From Chara braunii (lineage: Eukaryota > Streptophyta > Charophyceae > Charales > Characeae), in contig BFEA01000596.1 in NCBI GenBank assembly GCA_003427395.1, positions 378,062-414,448 of the forward strand: a stretch of DNA of 36,387 nucleotides, read 5' to 3'. This document shows positions 20,863 through 31,033 of the stretch, piece after piece; positions within the stretch are counted from its first letter, which is position 1, and the number at the start of each line of letters is the position of its first letter. The notes under the pieces were generated by a model. The model had not been told where the DNA came from. It did no database searches and worked only from the letters and a program-made list of their open reading frames with translations. The position numbers and the translations under genes are program-made.

Positions 20863-22185
20863 ACGCGCACACTACAATAAAAATACACACGCATACGTAT
20901 ACATACACAAAACGATACTGAACAAACAACGCGACAACACTCCTAGTCCCTTAGTAGCCATCCCATAACTCTCCGATGCGAAAATCGAATAAGCGTCGCG
21001 CGCGAGACTTAGTATAAAACCGCGCGGACGCAGAGCTAACTCATATCGATTGGCAATGCAAGCATACGCAAGCGATCGCAATGATGGCGTACTATGTAGT
21101 ACCCATACTCATGCGGTCCTCGTTAATCTCGAGGGTCGCATTCGACACTCAAGTGTAGGCTGACATGCGCCTTGAGGGTTAATCTCTCGACGCTAGACAA
21201 CCGTCAAGTGCGGTTGAGAACCACACCCTCTTCTGCACTTTGCGGAGAGTGGGTGGTACACAGGTTCATACCTGTGGTGGCAATCGTCTCTTATTGCCCT
21301 GGAGACCAACTCCATCATCTAGGGTCTGGGGAAAAGTCAAGGGGTTTGACTTTGACGACTGCCACGGACTACGACGTCCAACCATAGAAATCTAAAAAGC
21401 AAATGATAACAGGGGATCTCCCTCTTCTCTCAAACACACGATCTGTTTAACCCTTACGCGTGGTCTCAGTAGGTCGCGCGAAACACTCAAATCATAAGTA
21501 TATACATATGTAAATAAGGTTATTAATATAGGACGATCACTTCTCACGGTCACAATGAGCCTCCTCTCAGCCATATACATATGCATGTGAATGCAACAGT
21601 CAAATTAAAAGTCCGAATCACCAAACATACCTACAATCACATCAAAAATCCAACAAAAAAGTTCATGCACTACACGGGGTCAACTTCAACCATTCTCTGC
21701 ACTCACACCCCTTGCTTTTAGTCATACAAGCCTCACTCTTGTGCAACTCTTCAAAATAAAATGCTCAGTACTTTTCTTTAAATGGCCATTCAAAAAAAGT
21801 CCGGGTGAAAACACAACAAAACAATTCAAATCACAAGGCTAAAGCCTTTAGGTTGAGTGGCAAGAGTGGATTGGAGTTGAGTCGTAAATCGACGAATCGG
21901 TCACCGACCTGTTATCAGTGATAACAGAAGAAGATCCTTGTATGATCAAACTGAATCTAGCCCAAATCCTGAATCAATCGATCAAGAAGACCTGTAACAC
22001 AAGACATGTCAATCCCCAAGCTAAATTTATAAGTCCATGGAGAATAGTCCTCATATCACGATCTCACTCAAATCCTCCTAATTACCTAAGCCTAAGTCTA
22101 CCTCCAAGTGTCAAAAGAAAGGTAGACCCTGGCAGAATCTCCTCTGTACAGAGTGGATTTCCCATAATTGTCACCTGTCAAAATA
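20863..22185. other. Anonymous region, no gene recognised
   Basis: CpG-rich at the start, becoming AT-richer after 21400. The only longer plus-strand ORFs (21172-21387, 21918-22193) have no domain. A G/A-rich GGGGAAAAGTCAAGGGG at about 21330 resembles a polypurine tract but no LTR end follows it clearly. Confidence 0.35.
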
Positions 22186-22189
22186 TAAT

Positions 22190-22520
22190 ATAACTCCTTT
22201 AAACTAAGAAAAATTCGGCAACGCTTCCCGTAAGAAAAATGTTTTTTTCAGAATTTATATCAGTCTAAATATGAAAACACAAATAGCCTTTAACTTTCCA
22301 AAGTCCAATTTTGTCTAACTCCCTGAATTAGTAAAAATTTGAGGCAACACTCCCTTTAGAAAAGGAGGTGTTCCAAATTTTTACTAAGTCAAAAGTTCAA
22401 AAAAACTAGACCCTGAAAAAGACAAACTCGGACGAACTCCTTGGTTCTGTAGAAATTTCGGCAGCGCTTCCCGTAGAGAAAGTGACTTACCAAGATTTAT
22501 ACAAGGCCAAGTATAACAAA
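22190..22520. repeat. Three ~120 bp repeats with TTCGGCAGCGCTTCCCGTA
   Basis: Cores near 22213, 22335 and 22453 read AAATTCGGCAACGCTTCCCGTA, AAATTTGAGGCAACACTCCCTTTA and AAATTTCGGCAGCGCTTCCC, each preceded by CTAACTCC/GAACTCC and followed by AGAAA-rich sequence. Similar TTTCGGCAGC..TCCCC units are familiar in LTRs of some plant chromovirus (Tekay/Del-type) elements. That link is recalled, not tested. The repeats lie upstream of the right inverted-repeat arm, as LTR U3 sequence might. Confidence 0.65.
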
Positions 22521-22834
22521 AGATCCCAGCAAATGCAGAAATTGACCTAAGTAAAATAAAGCTAACTCAGAAAATGCAGGAATTGAAACTACCTCATATG
22601 GCTCTAGCACGTGGCGAGCAACTAAAGCAATTACCTATCAAATCGAAACTCAAACTAAGCAGTGGCCTCACTCAGTCACATGCAGGTCAAGCACAAAGGT
22701 AAGCACTCTCACCATCCCCACGTCAATCTGGACAAACAATAGTTCGTAATCTCTCAATGATTTATCTCTTTATACCCAGCTTACATAAGGCATAAAGTTA
22801 GACCACCCAAACTTATGGAACATGTCTAACTCAG

Positions 22835-23435
22835 CCATGGTGTATACACAAACACGTGGCACAACAACTTTTCTCTTCTTTGAGCATATGACTAGGCCAC
22901 CCTAGTCGCTCTGAACTGTTTAAGTATCCCAACTTTATATAATTGTCTGCACTTAGTCTTTTGAGGTAGCATATAACCGAACCGGTCACCTTCAACTCAA
23001 GATTCAGTCTGCCCCTTCGTACCACAAGTTTATTCTTAATTAGTACTCTCTTCAGTTGGTGATAGGCTACAGTCAGACCACCCAAACTTATGGAACCCTG
23101 TCTGACTAGCCTCTTCATAGATAGAATAATAATAAAGTATAGCCAAGTTATAACCTTCTGATTTCAGCATGTGCGAACATGTCTTGACCCTCAGCCTGGT
23201 TCATTTCTATTAAAGTCAAAGCAAAAAGAAACTGACAGAAACCCAAAATAAACAAGGCCGCCAGACTACCCAATCTTATGGATTTGACTGGCACTTGAAA
23301 AGTCAACCGCATTCAACCCTCACAAATCAGAGCAACCAGAACACCCAAACTTATGCAACATGTCTGGTTCTCCAGGCAATTTCAAAATAAACATAGCACG
23401 GGGTCTTCCCAAACTTACGGAACTGACCCAGAATT
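22835..23435 (+). repeat. Right arm of inverted repeat, proximal part
   Basis: It contains five blocks of the form CAGACCACCCAAACTTATGGAAC (near 22800, 23074, 23256, 23336 and 23402). These are the reverse complement, with changes, of the TTTCTAAGTTGAATGG units at 18.4-19.1 kb. The start ATACACAAACACGTGGCACA matches the outer end of the left arm at about 19125. Confidence 0.8.
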
Positions 23436-23499
23436 TGGTTGACCCAGTCAATCATGCAATACTGCATTTCTCTCCTCCTTCCCCCAGATGCAACCCCAC

Positions 23500-23958
23500 A
23501 ATCTGCTTTCAGTCAAACAACAAGACTGAGACTGTCATTACGCATACATTATTTTATTTAGTCTGGTTGTCATGAAAGTCAAACTGAAAGTCAAAGTAGG
23601 GAGGCATGCAGTATATTGAGTCAAAGTATAAAAAGGAATACAGGTATGGGCTATAACTGGGTCTATAGATGGGAAGCAACAGTTACCTCTTGGTTCCCTG
23701 CCTCCAGAACTCCTCCTGAGTTCCGGCAGAGCTCCCACAATCGGTGGGCTGACTCCCCACAGAGTCTTATTGCGGTCCTACGAGTTGCAATCCCGCCTGC
23801 CGCCTTCCTCTCAGATCGAGACTAGACTTAGAGTAAGAAGGGCAGAAGATAAGGGGTTTCAGACGCTCGAGATACAAGAGAGGGACAAAATCAACTCTCA
23901 GAAGAGGGCCTTGATACCTTCACTCGTATGAGGGCCCCGCAATGATGGTCAAGTAAAC
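23500..23958 (+). repeat. Right arm of inverted repeat, distal part (LTR-like)
   Basis: Inverted match of 17116-17575. It carries a TATA box, a GC-rich middle and ends GAGGGCCCCGCAATG, the same boundary as the left arm. No mitochondrial DNA lies between it and the proximal part, unlike the left arm. Confidence 0.8.
23627..23635 (+). promoter_or_regulatory. TATA box in LTR-like right arm
   Basis: TATAAAAAG lies within GTCAAAGTATAAAAAGGAATACAGG, in the place expected for a U3 promoter ahead of the R-U5-like GC-rich block. The matching position in the left arm reads CTATAGCAGG (minus strand), so that copy has lost it. Confidence 0.5.
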
Positions 23959-23959
23959 C

Positions 23960-26180
23960 CGCTTGGACCACCTTCAGCCAACTGCAGAGCCAGCGTGTTC
24001 GACGAACTCTCAATCTCCAGCACCACCTCTCTGCATATCACTCTTTTGTCCTCAACAAGCCCTGCAACAGCCACAACACCGCCCTCCAGAAAAGTCAACC
24101 TCAGCAGCAGCAGCAACGGCAATCAGCACTAGCTGCTCCCCTTCCAGAAGTTACTCCGATCAACAGCAACAGTCGTGCATGCAGATGCCAATCCTTCTTT
24201 GGTTACCTCATCTAGCAGGGTGGACTGTGCACTGGCCGATAGGTAAGCCTCCAAAGCCCTATGGCTATCTCTTCATTAGTTCGCTATTCCAATAGTCGGG
24301 AACAGGCGACCCACCGATCCACAGGTAAGTTTCCCTACTCCCGTAGCCTACCTTTCAGCTCTGCCTTTACGTTCAACTTCCCCAACCAACAGTCAGATCC
24401 CACTTTTGCATCGTTGTGCTCGGCCTCTCAGGTATGTACTCCCTCGCCCGGTTCTATTCCTCGTCATTTTCTACCTTCGTCGTTGCTCCCTAAGTGGGTC
24501 GAGCAACGTGCAACTGCAACCCTCTTTTCTGATAGGAGCAAGCCCCTATCCCTTTCTCTTCCTGGTTACTCCATCTACTTCTGCATGTTCGATCCTCGAT
24601 GTCCCCACGACTTTATCCAACCGCCGGTAGGTAGGCGCCCTCTACCTCCACCACTGCCATCCGTTTGTAGTGCGTAATCTTTATTCGCATGGCCATACCT
24701 AACCATTTTCCTGACCAGTTCCCTAGAACATCACAAGGTACACCGTCAGTTCACCCTCACGCGCGCAGAAAGATAGCACAAGGCTACTTTCAGAGCAACG
24801 CGCCAATCAACAGGTGAGCATCCCAAACCCCAGGATCGCTCTCACACTGCTCCCGTCACTAGAATGAGCAAATCGAATGAACCTTCCGCTAGAGCGTGGA
24901 CATATATACCGTTGTCCAGCCATACGCGCTGGGAGTTAGAGAGGAGTTTCTTCCATCGTTAGGTTAGGCGGCGCCTTGGCACACAGGTGAGTCTTCGACA
25001 CACGCCAGCCTCCCGCTACTTCCACCGATATAACGAGCAAAATCAAATGCATCTATCGCTGGAGTACGATCCAATACATTCAGCCCCACCTCGAGGTAAG
25101 TTCTCCCCTACTTTCACGTAGCCCCTTTCCTTTCTAACTCCCATCCTACTAACCTTCTGTTAGTACTGACCCCGGATTCGTGCTCGCCCAATATAAAACC
25201 CTCGGGGTCGTGCTCCTCCCCGACTGCGCCCGGCTTCTCCCTCCGCCATCTCCAACTCTCCCTACACCGAATGTACCCAGTGCACCCCCTGTCCAAACTC
25301 ACTTTTCCCCTTTTTTTACACCCGCTGCTTTCCGAGCCCGCTGCTTCCCGACCAACACTGGTTCCTGAAAGCGCTCGGTGGTGGGAGGCTCTGTAGCACA
25401 CCGATCGGTTGCCCTGCGCCTCCCCTATAGCTCTGCGCTCTCCTTCCTGCTGCCCGTCGCCTCGCTACGTTGTTGCTCCGTTTGCTACTGCCGGCCAGAC
25501 TCACCGCCCGCTACTCTGAGCTATACCACTGGCCCTCCTTCCTCTAATCACAGGGAGATACGCCACGACCACTCCCTTCGGCAGCGCATGGCCCGCAGGT
25601 AAGTACCCGACTTCGGCCACTTCTATGCCTAGCCGGTAAGTTTTCGGCATGCGGCTGTTCCTTTTCAGACCCGGCCACCTTGAGGGAACTTTCAGGTGGA
25701 GCCAACCCTAGTCCGCTTGGCTGGTCTTTAGCCCGTATACCCTATCAGACGAACGATTAGCTCGTCAATATAGTTGCGGGCCTCCATCCGAATTTCCTCT
25801 AGCCATGCCTTATTCAGGCATTGCTCGCTACCAACAGGCTCAACGGGCACTTACCATCACTGGCCTCGCCGAGCTACCTGCGGGCAGCAAAATTGTGGGG
25901 GATAGCCCTGTCCGATCCTCAACCCCGCGATTCCTTTGTGCCATATCGCTCATGCTAGGCCCACGGCTAGGTCTAGTCTTTAACAGACCTAAATAAAAGG
26001 ATATTGTACGGCGCGTAGTTCTATTGGAATGTTTCAAACCTCGCACATCGGCCTATCGACAGAACCCTCGACCACCAAACTCCGCACCTATTGTATACCG
26101 AACCATGTTGTCGTCGATGTCGTCCTCCGTACGCATGCGTAAGTCACAAGTAAGCGCACCAATCAAGGGACAAAACCTTT
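23960..26180 (+). repeat. Degenerate array with GGTAAGT/GGTGAGT (splice-donor-like) blocks
   Basis: Pyrimidine-rich, fairly GC-rich DNA punctuated by AGGTAAG-type motifs near 24247, 24323, 24431, 24813, 24986, 25094 and 25597. Some surrounding stretches are similar, for example AGGTAAGTTTCCCTACTCCCGTAGCCTACC at 24323 against 25094, and CAGGTGAG..TAACGAGCAAAATC-like sequence at 24813 against 24986. A reading frame near 25805-25996 (ARYQQAQRALTITGLAELPAG) looks protein-like but is unrecognised. The region may be decayed exons or simply diverged tandem repeats; I cannot decide. Confidence 0.4.
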
Positions 26181-26439
26181 CTAATCTTAGTTTAATAAGA
26201 GAATTAAAAATCTGACCGGCAACAAACGTCGGTTTTCACAATCATCAATCAAAAAGTAAAAAGATCACGAGCGCCTTAAGCCTACGCGCCCACACACTCC
26301 CTACTCTCGTCAACCATTCAGCCTAACGTAAACCACAGACACTGTCGCGCCTCTCGTGGTATACTTAGAACTTCAAACCAAACTATTCCTGTCGTCTTCA
26401 AAAACCAGGGCGGATGCCCTCGTAAGGGTATGCGCACCG

Positions 26440-26620
26440 ACAACTTGCGAAAGCTTTTAGACGCAATTGCAGAGGTAGGTCAGCTGAGGGCGTTTGCTCG
26501 TCTCGCTGCAGTGTAGGAGTCGCTTGGTTAATGCCACGTGGACTCAACGTCGTCCGTCCCCTAGGGCGCTGATCTCCTACGTACGAAGCGGACGTCGGTC
26601 GACTAGAACTGTCTCAACCA
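26440..26620 (+). repeat. GC-rich dispersed repeat, copy 2
   Basis: Counterpart of 20690-20862. Upstream it also shares a CGTAAGGGTATGCGCACCG-like block with the end of the 288 bp units (GGGCGTATCCC). From 26621 to 27186 there is no recognised gene. Confidence 0.65.
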
Positions 26621-27186
26621 AGCGTGAAACCCTTCATTATTCCTAGTTCCTTAAACATAAAGTCAAACGAAAGTTACGACAACCATACATATAATTATAT
26701 CAAAAGGAATCGATCGTAGCCGACACGAATAAATATTCCCAGTATGAAAAGATAACTGAAGAAAAAATACAAATCATCATCTCATACATCCAATAACACA
26801 AGATCAAAAATTATCCGGCCGCCTCAGGTCGAATACCACAAAACAATCAAAACAACTGCCAACAAAAAAGTTGGCTAATCGAAAATAGCATTGGTGTTGC
26901 CAACATGGTACTTGGACAACCTTTTTTTACTACTTGATGAGATGAGTTACCAAAGTCATTCATTCTATCCTATCGTCGATCTAAGATTCGACGCGCATAC
27001 CTGTCTTCGTTCGTTTCCAATCTTTTTGGATGACAAACCGCTTGCGCATGATTCTTGATCAGGGGCATTGTTTGTCGTGAAGCATGCCTCTTCCTCCAAG
27101 AAGTGGTCTGGGGTACTCCTCCTCCTCGTCCGAGCACCATACTCAAATCTCAGAAGTCGGGCCGTCTCCACCGAATCGGCAAGTAC

Positions 27187-27204
27187 TCCCCGGCAGCGGC
27201 GCCA
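27187..27204 (-). other. Retrotransposon primer-binding site, tRNA-Asp type (second)
   Basis: On the minus strand this reads TGGCGCCGCTGCCGGGGA, complementary (one mismatch) to the 3' end of plant tRNA-Asp. It is separated by GG from an LTR end CTCGACA at 27207, the same arrangement as at 28568-28588. The minus-strand ORF that reads through it (26965-27252) has no domain. Confidence 0.7.
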
Positions 27205-27206
27205 CC

Positions 27207-27260
27207 TGTCGAGCGCAATGGCCCTCGTGCGAAAGAGGGCCCTCCCAGCCATGTTGATGC
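27207..27260 (-). repeat. LTR 3' end (truncated copy)
   Basis: The minus strand reads ACATGGCTGGGAGGGCCCTC..GAGGGCCATTGCGCTCGACA, the same ~54 bp as the last half of the palindromic LTR end at 28588-28680. Beyond 27260 the similarity stops. Confidence 0.7.
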
Positions 27261-27600
27261 TTCGGCTATTTTCGGGACTACATCCACAAGATTTTTTTTG
27301 ATATATCTCAGAACTAATCGCAACATGTTATGATCATCCCAGTTATTGATGCAAGTTGCTCAAATTTATCCAGAAAAGTGAAAACAAAGTTGCCATCGAA
27401 AAGAGGAACTTCTACTTTTGGTACACTTTCCTTCTCTACATCCCTCCGTTCTAGGAGATGAACTATCCTTTGAAGATTCAATATATCTTTATCTTGATGA
27501 CCACCTTCACTTCCACTCATTGCGTCCATTTTTCCTGGCCATAACAGAAAACCAAATTGAACGTCAGTCTAATTCTATACTATCTAATTTGATTCCTTAA
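27261..27600 (-). pseudogene. Second gag N-terminal fragment, Ty3/gypsy
   Basis: The best-preserved minus-strand frame (27314-27529, 71 codons) contains VPLFDGNFVFTFLDKFEQLA. That matches VPIFDGGNILKFLSTFKQLA in the larger gag at about 28250-28310, so it is the start of a second Gag capsid region of the same family, preceded by an acidic/basic leader (HLLERRDVEKES). Gag forms the particle shell. No capsid remainder or zinc knuckle follows: the sequence runs into the truncated LTR end at 27260. It is a rearranged remnant. Confidence 0.65.
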
Positions 27601-27710
27601 TCCTACTCCACATTCGTTCAACTATTACATCTCTAATACTTCTCTTATCCGCTTCAACCAGGATGATCGGAGAATTCGTCCAGTCAAGCCATATCCCTTC
27701 CTCATTTCTA

Positions 27711-28440
27711 TTAACAATACATTTTTCCACATCCAATTTTGAAACGTATGCAAAATTTTATACTATGACCACTTAGAGCACAATAGATACATTTCAAAGA
27801 CTTATAGTAGGCTAAAGTTCGCCTTCTCCTTTCCTTCTTACTTAGTCGTTCACCATGCATATGAGTTGGCGACTTGACATCCGAAGTGGTTGGAATACCT
27901 CCCTGAGATTCACACGGTCTGACACTTTCAACTCCCCTGTCCCGATGACTGGTTCCTTCACCCCCTTGAACCAAGTTACGTGCAACTCCTTCAATTTACT
28001 GAGTTTGTGATAATGTTTGAACTGTTCGCCCTCACGACCTTCATCATTACTGAAATCTTTTTGCTTTTTCTTCCCTTTTCTATCTCCGCCTTCAAGTGAT
28101 TCAGAAAACTTAGCAATCATTAGTCTCTCGAAATTGTCCCAACTTTTGACTTCAGAGACTAACTTTGCTATATCATTACGCATGTCTATATGCACCCATG
28201 ACATCACTTTCTTCAACATCATCTGGTCACTCCACTCATGAGTAGCAGCCAATTGTTTGAAAGTTGAAAGGAACTTCAGGATATTACCTCCATCAAAAAT
28301 CGGAACATTGATCTTTCGATTTTCTCTCAGAGCGTTTCAATCAACTTCTTCATATTGTCCCAACAATCGTTATTTAGCCTGCTACCTTCCGCCATCTCGC
28401 TATGAGAAGATTAATCTGCAAGCGATAGGGCATAAAGGTA
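27711..28440 (-). pseudogene. gag of minus-strand Ty3/gypsy element, frameshifted
   Basis: Gag packages element RNA in virus-like particles. Reading from the PBS side, VPIFDGGNILKF lies near 28300, then an open stretch of 136 codons (28252-27842) with AATHEWSDQMMLKKVMSWVH and WDNFERLMIAKF. A change of frame near 27960 leads to a second stretch (27974-27711) ending in a CCHC zinc knuckle C-x2-C-x4-H-x4-C (CIYCALSGHSIKFC) at 27750-27791. Order and spacing from PBS to capsid to knuckle fit a typical Gag. The frameshift and the lack of a following protease mean the copy is dead and truncated. Confidence 0.75.
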
Positions 28441-28567
28441 AGAAGCCATAATAACTCATAAGGTTTATCGAATATCAATCATGCCTATTTTTGAAAGATA
28501 AAATTCAAAATAAATCATTAACATAACCGAGTGTCGTTCCACCAGGGATAACGGTAGTTTGTCGTTA

Positions 28568-28585
28568 TCCCCGGCAACGATGCCA
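28568..28585 (-). other. Retrotransposon primer-binding site, tRNA-Asp type
   Basis: The minus strand reads TGGCATCGTTGCCGGGGA, matching the complement of the plant tRNA-Asp(GUC) 3' end (TCCCCGGCAACGGCGCCA) except at two positions. It lies two bases after the LTR end CTCGACA and just ahead of the minus-strand gag, so position, orientation and sequence agree. Confidence 0.8.
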
Positions 28586-28587
28586 CC

Positions 28588-28680
28588 TGTCGAGCGCAAC
28601 GGCCCTCGCGCAAACGAGGGCCCTCCTGCGTGACATGGCCGGGAGGGCCCTCATTCGCGCGAGGGCCGTTGCGCTCGACA
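28588..28680. repeat. 93 bp near-perfect palindrome at the LTR end
   Basis: Arms of 39 bases (28588-28626 and 28642-28680) pair with two mismatches around a 15-base centre. Both ends read TGTCGAGCGCAACGGCCCTC outward. Each arm also contains its own small hairpin (GGCCCTCG / CGAGGGCC). The DNA could extrude a cruciform and its RNA would fold as one long stem. Confidence 0.95.
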
Positions 28681-29003
28681 CCGGTCTACCCGCTACTTGG
28701 GTGTTTTTCGCTGCTTCAAGTGTCGCGGGCCTCTTTCGCCGCCACTTGAGTATTTTCCCCGCTGCAATCCTCAATGTCACGACCACAGGTAAGTATCGGT
28801 TCTTTAGATCCACTGAAGGGGCAATGTCTTTGCAGGTCACACACACTCAAGCCGACAAGCACTCAGGCAGATATGCAGACCAACAAGCGTGCGCATACAT
28901 AGACTTAAAGTACTCAGAAACAAGCAGAAAACTCAGCAAGGCATTCAATCCATGAGCAAAACAAAAAAATCAGCTATGTCTCGGTCCGTATTTGGTCAGG
29001 TCA
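28588..29003 (-). repeat. LTR of the minus-strand Ty3/gypsy element (~415 bp)
   Basis: On the minus strand it would begin TGACCTGACC at 29003 and end GCGCTCGACA at 28588, next to the PBS. The last 93 bp are a near-perfect palindrome. The interior (28681-28980) is repeated at 35822-36180 in the same orientation. An integrase tail lies just before it and a gag just after it on the minus strand, as if one LTR is shared by two tandem elements or remains after recombination between them. The 5' boundary is uncertain because eight bases separate it from the purine tract. Confidence 0.6.
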
Positions 29004-29011
29004 TTATATTG

Positions 29012-29021
29012 TCCCCCTCTT
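29012..29021 (-). other. Candidate polypurine tract
   Basis: The minus strand reads AAGAGGGGGA, followed eight bases later by the TG of the putative LTR start. It would prime plus-strand DNA synthesis of the element whose integrase tail lies at 29156-29818. Confidence 0.5.
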
Positions 29022-29155
29022 AAGAGTTGTCCCTTCGAGCGAGTAACTCATTCTGAGTCCCCGACAAACGTCTCCTAAGCAAATAAAGCAAATAAATTTT
29101 GAGAGTACTCAGTAACAGTTGAGTTTTGCATAGATTTTAGGTATAACATTAGAGA

Positions 29156-29818
29156 CTATTTGTCGCTCGTAGGCTTTAACAATGCGTGGTGCGTTGCGCA
29201 ACAGTTCCTTTTTGGAGATCCAATAGAGATTATCCAACGGGTGATACATAAAATGAATCTGGTACTGTCTATTACGTCCCTTACGTACATGCTGTTTGAT
29301 TTCTCGATCTCATGACCGCCCTTGATTGCACGAGGAATCATCTCTTCACGATAGTCGAAGGACACTGCATCACAATGTATATACAATTTTGATGCATGAA
29401 AGACTGGGTATGTGCGCAAATGAGGAGGCACGACAACTACTTATGATGGACCGAGCGCATCTTTGTTAATCACGTCTATAACTTTTCACAGACTATAATA
29501 GAGCGGGAGACGTTTGCGTGACACTCCTTCTCCTTTTGAAAATTCAGACATCTTGACCCATAAATAACTTCCCACTTTAATGTCTGAAGGTTGACATTTC
29601 TTGTTTGCATAATGGATCATTGTGTGTTGTCGCTTGGTCATTGCTACAATAACAACTTTGAGCAAGCGATCGTACTTGCCGCTGAAGCCAAGCCTGCCGA
29701 GTGTTAAACCAGTTGGTTGTTCAAGGAATAAGTAGAAGAGGGGATTACGAATCCGTCAACCGTAATGCAGCTTGTTCGGCGTCATGCCGTTGGAAGAATG
29801 AATACAGTTGTTGTACAT
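29156..29818 (-). pseudogene. Ty3/gypsy integrase C-terminal half with chromodomain remnant
   Basis: A single minus-strand frame from 29818 to 29156 has only three stops. In order: MYNNCIHSSNGMTPNKLHYG (integrase core end), an AMTKRQHTMIHYANKK linker, VGSYLWVKMSEFSKG and RKRLPLYYS (the GPY/F module), then VVVVPPHLRTYPVFHASKLY and a GGHEIE.. stretch where a chromodomain usually begins. Past GHE the chromodomain core is not recognisable except for a TRW-like remnant. Elements with this tail (chromoviruses) use it to bind chromatin. Only the last part of pol survives. The copy is non-functional, and its LTR probably lies at 28588-29003. Confidence 0.8.
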
Positions 29819-29829
29819 GGGGCAACTTG

Positions 29830-31033
29830 GCTAAGGGAAGTTGACCCCACCTAGTTAGGTTGTGTGGGGTCGACGCTATGCCTAACCACGTTGCTTGAGA
29901 GTAAGATTGGGGCGGCGTGACATTTCGTGGAGACTTTATGCAATAATTTGAGAAAGGCGACAGTAAGAAGCACTCCTACCTGAAATCTGATACAGGGGAG
30001 ACACTTGGCGACTTTAAGGTTTCCCTCAAGTAGGCGAACTTGAGGGACAACAGTCATTCAACATCTACGGACTGCAAGTTGTTACTTCGTTCTTCAGCAT
30101 TGGCGGGGAACCCAACATTGCACTTGGGTGTTGGAGTCAGACCCTCCTAAGAGATAGGACACTAGTGTAGGGGTAGCGGGGGTCAGGAGGATCATATGAG
30201 AGGGGAGTAGTGTTATTCATCTTCAAGCTCAGGCCACTCAGGTAAGTATCGTGCACCTATGAGATGCCCATGTATGTGTGTGCATGATATTGAGTGTCTT
30301 GTTCGGGTTATTCTGGGTTTCTTTCCTACTCCTATATGGTATAGATTGTGTGTTTTGAATGTGTGAACTACTTACTCACCTGATAGATGGAGAAACGAAA
30401 TATCTTAATGTGGATGTTGAGTCCTTCTATAGTGCTTTATCTTTTCATCTCTGAATGGTTGTAGTCTGTAGGTTCTGCTGGAAGTTGAAAGTCGTTTTTC
30501 AATACGGTAGAGACAGAAATTGAGTCCATGCGGGACTCCTCTTAGTTGGGACTCGATCACGACCTATGTGTGACCTTTAGGGACCCAATGGGATTGGGCC
30601 CAAGCAAGAAGGGTCCCTTGGACCCAAATCTGTTAGGCATTGGTTCATTCTCTTTCTGATTGGGATCCAAAGTTTTATTATTTTGGTTAGGACACGCGTT
30701 GTCGAGGGGATCTCGGCTGAGACGTTTCACATGCTTTGATTGCACCGTCTGTGGCTTGACTCGCACCTTGTATACTTAATTCTCCATTGTTGCATATCGT
30801 CACTCATTGTCTAATTTGTTGTACGGTCACAAAACTGGTCTCACTGGACTCGAGGGGATATCATATTTAGTTTGTTCAGGCTCAATCGCTGGATCCGATC
30901 TCTCATGTGAATTTAATTTCATTTTTTTTATTTCACTGCTCTCTAGTCCAAATGTAATACCGCTGCGGCTAGGAGTTCTACCATCTCTTCTTTGAGCTTT
31001 TCAGTTTATTTCTTTCCCTGAGTTCATATTTCA
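29830..31033. other. Anonymous region, no gene recognised
   Basis: It holds a locally repeated CAATGGGATTGGGCCCAAGCA/GGACCCAAAT block near 30585-30630, an AGGTAAGTATCGTGCACC motif at 30240 and a few short ORFs without domains. The last ~200 bp may be the leader of the element that starts at 31034, but no PBS was found. Confidence 0.35.

Noticed and set aside
21325-21345. Purine-rich tract considered as a retroelement polypurine tract
   Set aside because: No LTR start follows it and no pol remnant precedes it.
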